Below, piece by piece: positions 45,883 to 55,191 of a DNA stretch of 64,000 nucleotides; position 1 is the first letter of the stretch; the number at the start of each line of letters is the position of its first letter. Below the pieces are notes generated by a model. That model was not told the DNA's origin. It saw only the letters and a program-made list of their open reading frames with translations, and ran no database searches. Both the position numbers and the translations under genes were made by a program. Origin of the DNA: DASQZK01 sp963809925 (lineage in GTDB: Bacteria; Bacteroidota; Bacteroidia; Bacteroidales; GCA-2748055); contig CAWELH010000003.1 in NCBI GenBank assembly GCA_963809925.1, forward strand, positions 62,001 through 126,000, given 5' to 3'.

Positions 45883-46572
45883 TTAATGACTTAGTTTGAA
45901 AATGACAGGGAAGTAATATCTTACCCTTACCGGGCGTCCGCGCTGTTTGCCAGGAGTCCATGAGGGCGATGAACTGATAACCCTATAAGCTTCCTCGTCA
46001 AGTGAAGGATGTACGCCCTGGATTACCTTAACATCGGTCATCCTGCCGTGTTCATCAATAATGAATACCAGTGTGACTCTGCCTTCGATGCCATTTTCAG
46101 CAGCTTCGTCGGGATACTTCAATTTAGAGGCAATGTATTTTCTGAATTCCACCATCGGATCACCTCCGTTAAACAGCGGCTTGTCTTCGATTTTTACAAA
46201 ATCAACGGTCTCAATGGGTTCATCATTACCGTATTCCGGAATCTTCCACAGTTCATATGGATCGTCTGCACCGATCTCTGGGTTGGGAAAGTACGGATCG
46301 TCGAGATTGAGGTTGTCGTCTTTTACTTTATTGATGATTAGGGTCATCTTTGGCTTTTCTTTAACTATCTCCTCTTTTTTCCGGAAGGTCTGTTCAATTA
46401 CCTCGAAGTCATTCTGTGCCAGAAGCCTGCCTGAATCCGAGTCTTTTGATGATGGTGATTTTGACCATTCGAAAGCTACAAGGGTTACGGAGAGTGTAAG
46501 GATCATTCCCAGCTCAAAATATATGAGTCGGTTTTTTTCGAGATTTGCCTTTTTTGATTTTTTGTTTTTCAT
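45883..46572 (-). CDS. Energy transducer TonB family protein (second copy)
   Basis: The 229-residue protein shares the layout of its neighbour: basic N-terminus KNKKSKKANLEKNRLIYFE, a membrane helix (LGMILTLSVTLVAFEW), an acidic linker and a TonB_C domain (YPDEAAENGIEGRVTLVFII to SSPSWTPGKQRGRPVRVRYYF). The two genes, separated by 167 bp, look like a tandem duplication with diverged linkers. Different linkers may couple to different outer-membrane receptors. No ExbB/ExbD or receptor gene is adjacent. Confidence 0.92.
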   Translation of the reverse strand: MKNKKSKKANLEKNRLIYFELGMILTLSVTLVAFEWSKSPSSKDSDSGRLLAQNDFEVIEQTFRKKEEIVKEKPKMTLIINKVKDDNLNLDDPYFPNPEIGADDPYELWKIPEYGNDEPIETVDFVKIEDKPLFNGGDPMVEFRKYIASKLKYPDEAAENGIEGRVTLVFIIDEHGRMTDVKVIQGVHPSLDEEAYRVISSSPSWTPGKQRGRPVRVRYYFPVIFKLSH

Positions 46573-46908
46573 GGCGTAAAGGTTTTATCGTTTGATTCGG
46601 GTGTTGACCAACAATCATCCAGAATCAAACATCACACCGGGATGCTGTTTTTTTATAATGTTTGAAAGCATTGTGGGTCAGAACAATAATTGAAGATTTA
46701 AACACGTTATCCTGAATTAGACTCCATTTTTCCTTCCGGTTTTATCCCCCCGGGAACTGCTTTATCCCTACTTTTTAGTAAGAGGGTCTCTTTTCCACTG
46801 ATGATCGCCTTCCATCTTTATATTTCTGATGATCCGGGAAACTTTGGTGGATTCCTGCAATCCTTTTCCACGGACCTGTTTTCTTACTATCTTTGTGAAA
46901 AAGGATTT
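46573..46908. other. Intergenic region with probable hflX promoter
   Basis: TATCTTTG at 46888-46895 on the plus strand matches the Bacteroidota -7 TAnnTTTG and would start transcription close to position 46902, just before the ATG at 46909. The -33 element would fall in the TTTT at 46864-46867, a weak match. The remaining sequence shows nothing I can name. Confidence 0.45.
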
Positions 46909-48102
46909 ATGGGGAAAATGATTGATACCGCTCCTGTTCCGGAAACTGCTATACTTATTGGTGTGATTAACCAGGATCAGGATGAAGCTGAAGTTGCCGA
47001 ATATCTAAACGAACTTTCATTTCTTACTGAAACCGCGGGTGCCATACCGGTGAGGGAGTTCACGCAGAAATTAGATGTACCACATCCGGGCACTTTTATT
47101 GGAAAAGGGAAGCTGGAGGAAATCAGGGTATTCGTTGAAGACCGTGAAATTGACCTGGTTATTTTTGATGATGAACTAACGCCCACACAACTTCGTAACC
47201 TTGAACGTGAATTACAGGTCAGGATTCTCGACCGTACCAATCTCATCCTCGATATTTTCGCTCACAGGGCAAAGACTGCCCACGCCAAAACGCAGGTCGA
47301 ACTTGCCCAGTACCAGTACCTCCTGCCAAGACTAACCAGGATGTGGACCCACCTCGAGAGGCAAAAAGGCGGTATCGGGCTGCGTGGTCCCGGTGAAACA
47401 GAAATAGAGACCGACCGGCGTATCATCCGGACCAAAATAGGACGGCTGAAAGAAGAGCTGAAAAAGATCGACAAACAAATGGTGACACAGCGGAAAAACA
47501 GAGGTAAGATGGTGCGCGTTTCGCTCGTGGGTTATACCAATGTCGGAAAATCAACCATCATGAACCTCATTTCCAAATCGGAGGTTTTTGCTGAAAATAA
47601 ATTGTTTGCCACATTGGATACTACGGTCCGGAAAGTAGTGTTCGAAAATCTTCCCTTTCTGTTAGCCGATACAGTTGGATTTATACGAAAACTGCCGCAT
47701 GATCTTGTAGAATCCTTCAAATCAACCCTTGACGAGGTGCGCGAATCGGACCTTTTACTGCATGTCGTGGACATCTCTCACCAAAATTTCGAGGAACAGG
47801 TCAGGGTCGTGAACCAGACCCTTCAGGAGATCGGTGTTGCTGATAAGCCTATGATCATGGTATTTAATAAGATCGATGCATACCGTTTTATAAGGAAAGA
47901 CGATGATGATCTTAGCCCGAAGACAAAGGAAAATCTTACCCTGGAAGAACTGAAACGAAGCTGGATGGCCAGAAATGAGATCCCGTCATTGTTTATTTCA
48001 GCAAAACAGAAGGAAAATATAGATGAATTCAGGGAGCGTATCTACGACGCGGTGAAAGATCTTCACGTACAGCGGTATCCGTACAATGATTTTTTGTACT
48101 GA
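46909..48102 (+). CDS. hflX: GTPase HflX
   Basis: I start at the ATG at 46909 (preceded by AAAAAGG), giving 397 residues; the frame can be extended to 46801 but that segment is not conserved. The N-terminal HflX domain has TPTQLRNLERELQVRILDRT, the Gly-rich linker GGIGLRGPGETEIETDRR and the GTPase G1 box GYTNVGKST, with G3 DTVGF and G4 FNKID. HflX binds ribosomes, splits stalled or heat-damaged 70S particles and hydrolyses GTP. No hfq/hflKC genes are adjacent, as is usual in this phylum. Confidence 0.95.
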   Translation: MGKMIDTAPVPETAILIGVINQDQDEAEVAEYLNELSFLTETAGAIPVREFTQKLDVPHPGTFIGKGKLEEIRVFVEDREIDLVIFDDELTPTQLRNLERELQVRILDRTNLILDIFAHRAKTAHAKTQVELAQYQYLLPRLTRMWTHLERQKGGIGLRGPGETEIETDRRIIRTKIGRLKEELKKIDKQMVTQRKNRGKMVRVSLVGYTNVGKSTIMNLISKSEVFAENKLFATLDTTVRKVVFENLPFLLADTVGFIRKLPHDLVESFKSTLDEVRESDLLLHVVDISHQNFEEQVRVVNQTLQEIGVADKPMIMVFNKIDAYRFIRKDDDDLSPKTKENLTLEELKRSWMARNEIPSLFISAKQKENIDEFRERIYDAVKDLHVQRYPYNDFLY

Positions 48103-48135
48103 AATCCCTACGATAAAAAATACATCCGCCTGCTA

Positions 48136-49125
48136 TTAAATCAATCCCTTCTTCATCAGGTATTCACCAATCTGAACGGCATTGGTGGCAGCACCCTTTC
48201 GTAGATTGTCTGAAACCACCCAAAGATTCAGCGTGTTGGGTTGTGTGTCATCCCTGCGCAGACGTCCTACAAAGACTTCATCATGCCCTTCCGAATACCT
48301 GGGCATCGGGTAGAGATTATTTGAAGGATCATCCTGCAATATAATACCGTCAGACGAAGCCAGAAGCGTCCTGACTTCATCGAGATCGAATTCTTTCGCG
48401 AATTCAATATTTACCGACTCCGAATGGCCGCCTGAAACGGGAACCCTGACGGCAGTGGCAGTCACCCTGATACTGTCGTCTTCCATGATTTTCTTGGTCT
48501 CATTGACCAGTTTCATCTCTTCTTTTGTATAGCCATTGTCGGTGAATACATCACACTGGGGAAGGCAGTTTTTATCGATGACGTGAGGATAGGCCATGTC
48601 GCCACTAATGCCGGCGCGCTCATTCTCAAGTTGTCTTACAGCCTTTACACCTGTACCTGTGACCGACTGGTATGTTGATACCACGATTCTCCTTGCTTTG
48701 TATTTTCGGTGTAGAGGAGCAAGCGCCACAACCATCTGAATGGTGGAACAGTTTGGATTTGCAATGATCTTATCCTCTTTTGTCAGGACGTGAGCATTAA
48801 TCTCCGGAACAATCAGTTTTTTGCCGGGATCCATCCGCCATGCGGATGAATTGTCGACAACCGTCGTACCCACCTCAGCAAATTTCGGTGCCCATTCCAG
48901 TGATGTACCGCCTCCGGCCGAGAATATTGCCAGGTCGGGTTTACGTTTTATCGCATCAGTAATGCTGATAACCTTATATGTTTTACCTTTAAATGATATC
49001 TCTTTTCCTACAGATCGTTCTGAAGCCACAGGATACAATTCTGTGACCGGGAAGTTTCTTTCCTCAAGGACTTTGAGCATTACAGTGCCAACCAGACCGG
49101 TTGCACCAACGACAGCAACTTTCAT
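48136..49125 (-). CDS. asd: Aspartate-semialdehyde dehydrogenase
   Basis: The 329-residue protein reduces aspartyl phosphate to aspartate semialdehyde for lysine, diaminopimelate, threonine and methionine synthesis. The N-terminal NADP motif is VAVVGATGLVGTVM (3-16), the catalytic Cys126 is in ANPNCSTIQMV, and VPVSGGHSESV near residue 245 holds the active-site His. The DNSSAWRMD block is intact. It is convergent with hflX (34 bp) and divergent from the lamin-tail protein gene. Confidence 0.96.
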   Translation of the reverse strand: MKVAVVGATGLVGTVMLKVLEERNFPVTELYPVASERSVGKEISFKGKTYKVISITDAIKRKPDLAIFSAGGGTSLEWAPKFAEVGTTVVDNSSAWRMDPGKKLIVPEINAHVLTKEDKIIANPNCSTIQMVVALAPLHRKYKARRIVVSTYQSVTGTGVKAVRQLENERAGISGDMAYPHVIDKNCLPQCDVFTDNGYTKEEMKLVNETKKIMEDDSIRVTATAVRVPVSGGHSESVNIEFAKEFDLDEVRTLLASSDGIILQDDPSNNLYPMPRYSEGHDEVFVGRLRRDDTQPNTLNLWVVSDNLRKGAATNAVQIGEYLMKKGLI

Positions 49126-49377
49126 GTGCGTAAATATTTAATTTGAATTCATCGACTATTTTGGAATCCTTTCCATCTACTTCACCTGCCTGCTTTTACA
49201 AAATATTCCTGTACTCCATCGCAGCAGCCTGCAGACCGGTATTTTCGTGACATACGTCAACGATGAAAAAATCATAAAACTATAACCAAAAGTAGAGGAA
49301 AATTTTATATTTTTATTGAATCTCCCCGATTAACCTTTCAAATAAGAAGCCCCAAAATTCGTAAATTAATTTGTAAA

Positions 49378-51996
49378 GTGAAAAAACTGATGCTGCTTTT
49401 TTCAATGTGGCCGTTTTTTCTATCGGGGCAGATTGCCATTGATTTTGAAAACGGTCTTCCCGGTTCGACGGATCAATATCCGGCCAACCATTGGGGTGTT
49501 ACTTCCGATGATCCGCTTAGCGGAACATATTCTCTGAAGCATAGCTTCGATAATCAGGCTTCAGCCTGTGACATGATCAGCTTTGGACACGACGAGATCC
49601 AGCTTACGAAGCCGGTATCCTGGGAGTTTATGATCAGATACCCGCTTAGCCCATCCTCTTCCAATAACTGGGCTGTATTTTTAATGTCGGAAAAGCCGGC
49701 CGCCTTTATGACCCGGGATGCTCAAAACCGTGCGCTCATCGTTGGAGTGAACTATACCTCTTCGGACGATATTCTGAAACTTTACCTACAGGATGATCAG
49801 GGCATCAAGGTACTTTGTAACACCGACTTCAACTGGGAAGAACAGGCAGGCGACCAGGCCTGGAGATTCAGAATCGCCTACTTACCCGGTCAGCCCCTTG
49901 TCATTCAAACAGGGACAGCTGATAAAACCTTCACAATTATCGGCGAGGCGGATGTTGACAGTGAAGCCCTGCCGGTAGCTGAATATTTCGGTCTCATGTA
50001 TGCCTATACAGCATCAAGGGACAGGATGCTCACATTTGATGACCTGAGGATCGGGGCCACCTTTATCAGGGACAGCCTTCCGCCAGGGTTGAATTCCATA
50101 TCCTTTCCTAAACATGACTGTCTTGAATTTCATTTTAATGAAGCCGTTTACCCGGGAGAAAATTTTGATTTATTGGTCAATCAAACCCTGGTTCCTGATT
50201 CTCTGTCCTTTAACGGGAATGAACTCCTTGCCCGCTTCGACGCAGACTTTGCGAACGGCCTCCCATACACCTGCGAACTAAGTGATGTAAGCGACCGAAA
50301 GGGAAACGTCACGAATATCGCTGATTCATTCGTATTCTTTTTTCCCGGTAGGAACGATGTGATCTTAACTGAGATCATGGCTGATCCCTCACCGCCTGTC
50401 TATTTACCGGAGTGCGAATATATTGAAATCTACAACCGGTCAACCGTGCCGGTAAATCTTAAAGGCTGGACCCTTAGCGTGGGATCCCGGGAATTCCTGT
50501 TACCCGAACTGGAATTGTCGGCCGGTCAATATCATCTGATTTGCAGCGAGGAGGGTGGAAAGTTGTATCCACCAGGAAAATGCAGCACGGTTTTCACTTC
50601 CTCGTCTTTGCTCACAAATACGGGTCAGTTTGTGGTACTTCGCAACCAACTCGGTGAGATCATTGATGCAGTAACCTATTCGAACGAATGGTATGGTGAT
50701 CAGCTAAAAGCGGAAGGAGGCTGGTCACTGGAAAGGATAGACAGAAATTTTTTCTGCGGCAACGTGGTTAACTGGACGGCTTCGGAGGCACCGGAAGGGG
50801 GCAGTCCGGCAGCGGTAAATTCTGTTGACGGCCAAACCCTGGACAACGATCTTCCTTATATCCGGCAAATCATTTTTGATAGTACAGGATATTACCGTCT
50901 GGTTTTCAATGAGCCGGTATCATTGCTGTATGACGATACAGATTCGATCTTTGTACCATTGGGGAAAGCTGATTTTAAGATTGCCGTACAAATGTCGGAG
51001 CTCTACCCGGATACTCTGAAGATCTCATTTCCAGCGGTCATGGAAAATGAAATTATTGCCCTTAAGTTCTGCCATGAAATTGAGGATTGTTCGGGCAACC
51101 GTACTTTTATCAGTGATAGCCTGTTGTTTGGGAAACCTTCCATGCCCGCACCTTCAGATATCATTTTTACCGAAGTCCTGTATTCGCCTTTTCCGGGCTG
51201 TGCAGAATTTGCTGAGATCTATAACCGGTCAGGCCGCATCCTGTCGCTCAGGGATCTGAAGACTGGTATTTCAGGCAATGATGGATCAGAAATTCATACC
51301 CAATTTCTCAGTGAAGACAACATTTTATTATATCCCCGGGATTATCTCGCTGTATCAACGAATCCGGAAAGTCTGCATCAATTTTACGATGTGAAGGATG
51401 AAGGGTCTCTTTTCAGGCTTCCCGGGCTGCACAGTTTCGATAATGAGGGTGGAATACTGCGGTTGATGGACCGATCGGGAATGGTGATCGATGAGATGTC
51501 ATATACTCCTGATCAGCAATTCCCGATGCTGACAGATGACCATGGTATTTCGCTGGAACGCATGACGTTGGATAATCTATTTGGCATACTTGCGCCGTGG
51601 CATTCAGCATCATCATTGTCAGGATTTGCCACGCCGGGATACCAAAATTCCCAATTCATCGGCGAGTCTCGGTCAGCATCATCATTTACCATTGATTCTG
51701 AAATATTTACGCCCGATAATGATGGAGTCGATGATGTGGCCGTTTTCAGATATCATTTTGACCGCGCGGGCTATGTGGGCACATTTCTGATCTTTGATCC
51801 ATCCGGACGGAGAGTACGGACAGTTGGGAGCAATGAGTTGCTGGGTGCGGAGGGGTACTTTACATGGGACGGTAAGGATGGTTCAGGACGACTATGTTCC
51901 ATTGGCATTTACCTCGGTTATTTTGAGGCATTTCATCTTTCAGGCAGGAAGCAGGCTTTTAAGCAGACGGTGGTACTTGCAAAAGGCAGAGATTGA
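49378..51996 (+). CDS. Secreted lamin-tail-domain protein with gliding-type C-terminal domain
   Basis: This 872-residue protein starts with a GTG at 49378 and a signal peptide (KKLMLLFSMWPFFLSGQ). It has an N-terminal lectin-like beta domain (about 20-230). Two lamin-tail domains follow: ILTEIMADPSPPVYLPECEY with IEIYNRS, and IIFTEVLYSPFPGCAEFAEI. The C-terminal tail has EIFTPDNDGVDDVAVFRY and YFTWDGKDGSGRLCSIGIY, a FlgD/CHU_C-like Ig domain seen on T9SS-exported proteins. Lamin-tail domains in bacterial secreted proteins are thought to bind nucleic acid or surfaces. It stands alone and overlaps no gene; the MFS gene is convergent at the next base. Confidence 0.8.
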   Translation: MKKLMLLFSMWPFFLSGQIAIDFENGLPGSTDQYPANHWGVTSDDPLSGTYSLKHSFDNQASACDMISFGHDEIQLTKPVSWEFMIRYPLSPSSSNNWAVFLMSEKPAAFMTRDAQNRALIVGVNYTSSDDILKLYLQDDQGIKVLCNTDFNWEEQAGDQAWRFRIAYLPGQPLVIQTGTADKTFTIIGEADVDSEALPVAEYFGLMYAYTASRDRMLTFDDLRIGATFIRDSLPPGLNSISFPKHDCLEFHFNEAVYPGENFDLLVNQTLVPDSLSFNGNELLARFDADFANGLPYTCELSDVSDRKGNVTNIADSFVFFFPGRNDVILTEIMADPSPPVYLPECEYIEIYNRSTVPVNLKGWTLSVGSREFLLPELELSAGQYHLICSEEGGKLYPPGKCSTVFTSSSLLTNTGQFVVLRNQLGEIIDAVTYSNEWYGDQLKAEGGWSLERIDRNFFCGNVVNWTASEAPEGGSPAAVNSVDGQTLDNDLPYIRQIIFDSTGYYRLVFNEPVSLLYDDTDSIFVPLGKADFKIAVQMSELYPDTLKISFPAVMENEIIALKFCHEIEDCSGNRTFISDSLLFGKPSMPAPSDIIFTEVLYSPFPGCAEFAEIYNRSGRILSLRDLKTGISGNDGSEIHTQFLSEDNILLYPRDYLAVSTNPESLHQFYDVKDEGSLFRLPGLHSFDNEGGILRLMDRSGMVIDEMSYTPDQQFPMLTDDHGISLERMTLDNLFGILAPWHSASSLSGFATPGYQNSQFIGESRSASSFTIDSEIFTPDNDGVDDVAVFRYHFDRAGYVGTFLIFDPSGRRVRTVGSNELLGAEGYFTWDGKDGSGRLCSIGIYLGYFEAFHLSGRKQAFKQTVVLAKGRD

Positions 51997-53202
51997 TCAT
52001 CCGAGCTTCTTTCTTGCAACAAGAACCACGAAGATGGCCCCAAAAGAGAAGAAAGCCGAAAGATTGAATGTCTTCTCAAAACCAATGTGATCGGCCAGAA
52101 TACCGGCCAGGGTGACCATTGAGGCGCTGATGAAAAAATTCACCAACATGAAGGTTCCATTCAGAAAGGCCAGGTTTTCACTTTCCTGTTCCTGCACCAG
52201 CGCAAGTAGTACTGAGGTAGGTGCAAAAATGAAGAGTCCCAAACCTGCGAGCACGATCATCTGCCAAATGCCGGTAGTGTGCAGAAACAGGAGCATAAGA
52301 AAAGGAGAGACGATTGCGATAATGAGCAGGGTATTCGACCTTCCTAGCTTATCGGAGATCGTTCCGGAAATGAAAGTTCCGGCAGCTCCGGCCAGCTGGA
52401 GTACAGAGAGGGAAGCATCTGCAAAAAACAGTGTTTCCCCCTGTTCCTTCAGAAATGTTGGCAGATAGAGGGATAGGGATGATTTCATGGCACCGAGAAA
52501 GAATGTTATCCCGGCAGCAACACCAAATACCGGCAGGTATTTTACAAACTCCCTGAAGTAGTTTGGTCTCCAGTCTTTTTGTCCAACCTTTGATGACAGC
52601 TCAATATTTCTCAGACGGTAGAACAGGAGCGCAGAAGAAATAAGTCCGAATGGCATCATTTTATAACTGCCTTCGATGCCCCAAATACTTATGATTCCAA
52701 AAATGACCATCGGCCCTACGGTTCTCGCCAGTTCGCCACCCAGCATATAATAGCTCATGCCTTTCCCGATGGTCTTTCCTGAAATTTTTCTGATCATCAC
52801 AGGCGTGGGTATATGAAACAGTGTTGAGCTGATCCCTGAAACCAGGAGAAGGATGGCGAGAAAGATATAGCCTGGAGCCACGCCGATGAGGCTCATCGAA
52901 ACGCCGGTAAGTGCCGGAGAAATGATGATCAGATAACGCATCCGCATCCGTTCGGCCATAATCCCGACAAAGGGATTGAGGAGGGCCGGGATTCGTTGGA
53001 TGACTGACAGCAGGCCGGCCATGCCATATGAGATCTGGAGCTTTTCAATTATCAGGGGCAGAGCCGGCGCCAGGAAAGAAGTATATACATCATGAAGAAA
53101 GTGAGACAGGGCAATCAGGATTACGTTGCCCTGCTGAAAATCATTTTTGTCTTTATCCGGTATTTTCTTCACGATGCTGGATAGGTGATCATAGTGTTTC
53201 AA
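51997..53202 (-). CDS. MFS transporter, fosmidomycin-resistance-like
   Basis: The 401-residue product has about 12 membrane helices and opens with FQQGNVILIALSHFLHDVYT, then SFLAPALPLIIEKLQISYG, an N-terminus close to the Fsr (fosmidomycin resistance) branch of the major facilitator superfamily. The inter-helix motif GIMAERMRMRYLII and ISDKLGRSNTLL fit MFS loops. Drug or metabolite efflux is likely, the substrate unknown. The start overlaps the purine nucleoside phosphorylase gene by 14 bp, so it is the last gene of the sppA-lpxK-PNP operon. Confidence 0.85.
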   Translation of the reverse strand: MKHYDHLSSIVKKIPDKDKNDFQQGNVILIALSHFLHDVYTSFLAPALPLIIEKLQISYGMAGLLSVIQRIPALLNPFVGIMAERMRMRYLIIISPALTGVSMSLIGVAPGYIFLAILLLVSGISSTLFHIPTPVMIRKISGKTIGKGMSYYMLGGELARTVGPMVIFGIISIWGIEGSYKMMPFGLISSALLFYRLRNIELSSKVGQKDWRPNYFREFVKYLPVFGVAAGITFFLGAMKSSLSLYLPTFLKEQGETLFFADASLSVLQLAGAAGTFISGTISDKLGRSNTLLIIAIVSPFLMLLFLHTTGIWQMIVLAGLGLFIFAPTSVLLALVQEQESENLAFLNGTFMLVNFFISASMVTLAGILADHIGFEKTFNLSAFFSFGAIFVVLVARKKLG

Positions 53203-53998
53203 TCAGCTTCTCCATAATGAATTTCATTTTGGGGGCAGTTTCTCCGGCAGCTTTCTGAACGTCCTCAACAGAGACTTCAACAATTCTGCCGGGGATACCG
53301 AGATCGGTAATGATGGAAATAGCAAAACATGGTATACCCATCTGATGGGCAACGATAACTTCAGGTACGGTCGACATTCCAACCGTGTCGCCGCCAATGG
53401 TCCTGAAAAACTGGTATTCTTTTGGTGTTTCAAGTGTAGGCCCGGTTACACCGACATAGCAACCGCGACGGATCCGGATATTGTTTTGTTTAGCAATCTC
53501 TTCTGCCTTTCTAATCAGTTGTGGATCATAACTTTCACTCATGTCGGGGAATCGATCGCCAAATTCATCGAAATGTTTACCTATGAGGGGATTGGGCAGG
53601 AGGTTGATATGGTCGTCCTGGATCATCATGTCCCCAATCTCGAATTCGGGATTTAGTCCACCGCTTGCATTCGAAACAAAGAGGTATTTTATTCCAAGGT
53701 ATTTCATTACCCGTATGGGGAAGGTGATCTCTTCCATGGTATAGCCCTCATAATAATGAAATCTGCCCTGCATGGCCATAATATCTTTGCCTCCCAGCTT
53801 GCCGAAAATCAGCCTGCCATGATGCCCGGGGGCAGTGCTTACCGGGAAATTCGGAATGTCCTGATACTTCAGATCCGTGTCGACATTCATATCATCGACC
53901 AGTCCTCCCAGACCAGTCCCAAGGATGATGGCGACCTCAGGCTGGTACCTGATTTTTTCCTTTATGAAGGATACTGTTTCGTTTATTGCTTCTAACAT
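53189..53998 (-). CDS. Purine-nucleoside phosphorylase
   Basis: From the ATG at 53998 the 269-residue protein has EVAIILGTGLGGLVDDM, the phosphate-binding APGHHGRLIFGKLGG, the FVSNASGGLNP motif and GPTLETPKEYQFFRTIGGDT, followed by VGMSTVPEVIVA. These identify the trimeric PNP (PNP/MTAP family). It splits purine nucleosides with phosphate to base and ribose-1-phosphate. The 12 residues before this start are not conserved. The chosen start still overlaps the end of lpxK by 62 bp, an unusually long overlap. No adenosine deaminase or other salvage gene is adjacent. Confidence 0.94.
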   Translation of the reverse strand: MLEAINETVSFIKEKIRYQPEVAIILGTGLGGLVDDMNVDTDLKYQDIPNFPVSTAPGHHGRLIFGKLGGKDIMAMQGRFHYYEGYTMEEITFPIRVMKYLGIKYLFVSNASGGLNPEFEIGDMMIQDDHINLLPNPLIGKHFDEFGDRFPDMSESYDPQLIRKAEEIAKQNNIRIRRGCYVGVTGPTLETPKEYQFFRTIGGDTVGMSTVPEVIVAHQMGIPCFAISIITDLGIPGRIVEVSVEDVQKAAGETAPKMKFIMEKLIETL

Positions 53999-55061
53999 AG
54001 CTGCAAATTTGAGCATTGAAATTTTCTTTGTCATTGTTCAAAAAAGCAATCCTGACCGGCAGGTAGAACATATTTTCAGCAACTTCGGAGAAATGGTCAC
54101 TGAATGCTCTAAGCTTGACAGCATCCTTTTCAGTGGTCAGGATGATTTTATTTTTGTCCGGCATTTCCCGGTAGGTTTTAATAATCCTTTCTGCATCGGC
54201 AACCACGTAGCGATGGTGATCGGGGAAGATGATCTGTTTTAGGCCGGAGGATATGTCACCAAGAGATCTGGTGACCTGTTCCGGGCGCGCAATACCTGTG
54301 ACCAGGAGGATAGCTTTATCCTCGATGCCATCCGGATGTTTCCCTGAGCCCGCGAAAACAGGCAGGGCGTCTTGCGTCTGTACCGTCGTATAGTATAGGT
54401 GCTGAAAGTGATTGAGTTCGAAATCCTTCATTCGTATCCTCATATCTATGGCTTTCAAATTAGCCGGCGACTTTGTGATGAGAATAATATTTGCCCTTCT
54501 AATTCCGGCCACTGACTCTCTCAGACGTCCGAATGGCAGCATGGCATCCTTGGTTACCGGCCTGTGGTAGTCGATCAGCAGGATCGAAAGCCCTGGTTTG
54601 ACATATCGGTGCTGGAAAGCATCGTCGAGCAGGATAACCTCCGCACCCATGTCACGAAGATTTTTAATGCCTCTGACTCGCTTTTCATCTACCGCCACCA
54701 TAATCTCAGGGAATTTTGTTTTGATCTGACAGGGTTCGTCCCCAATCTCAGAAGCCGGGGATTCTGTGCCTGCCAGTATAAAACCTTTTGTACTTCTCCG
54801 GTATCCTCTGCTCAGGACAGCTACACGGTAATCGGTGTGGAGGAGTTCAATGAGATATTCAGTATGTGGGGTTTTTCCCGTACCACCGGCAGTTATGTTT
54901 CCAACTGCGATAACCGGCAGATTGAATTCGTGAGATTTAATGATCTGCCAGTCAAACAGTTTATTCCTGATTGAGGTTACAATGCCATATAAAATTGCAA
55001 AGGGTAATAGCAGGTATTCCGGTAACTTCTTCTTCACTATGTTGACAATATTGGCCGTCAA
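53937..55061 (-). CDS. lpxK: Tetraacyldisaccharide 4'-kinase
   Basis: The 374-residue LpxK transfers phosphate from ATP to the 4' position of the lipid A disaccharide in the inner membrane. It has an N-terminal membrane-anchoring helix (LLLPFAILYGIVTSIRN) and the Walker A motif VGNITAGGTGKTPHTEYL (GGTGKT at 59-64). SRGYRR and ILLDDAFQHRYVKPGLSILL, with the DDAFQH signature, follow. It sits between sppA and the nucleoside phosphorylase on the minus strand, and the last about 20 residues are encoded in the overlap with the latter. Confidence 0.96.
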   Translation of the reverse strand: MTANIVNIVKKKLPEYLLLPFAILYGIVTSIRNKLFDWQIIKSHEFNLPVIAVGNITAGGTGKTPHTEYLIELLHTDYRVAVLSRGYRRSTKGFILAGTESPASEIGDEPCQIKTKFPEIMVAVDEKRVRGIKNLRDMGAEVILLDDAFQHRYVKPGLSILLIDYHRPVTKDAMLPFGRLRESVAGIRRANIILITKSPANLKAIDMRIRMKDFELNHFQHLYYTTVQTQDALPVFAGSGKHPDGIEDKAILLVTGIARPEQVTRSLGDISSGLKQIIFPDHHRYVVADAERIIKTYREMPDKNKIILTTEKDAVKLRAFSDHFSEVAENMFYLPVRIAFLNNDKENFNAQICSYVRSNKRNSILHKGKNQVPA

Positions 55062-55191
55062 ATATAGTAAAAAAGTTGTCCTCGCTGAGTGTAATATTGA
55101 CGAACCGGTACTGACAGGTTATGACTGTCGGAAAGAGGAATGTGAGCCATTTTCCAAATTACGGACTGACTCACATCCCAGAGGGTACGAA

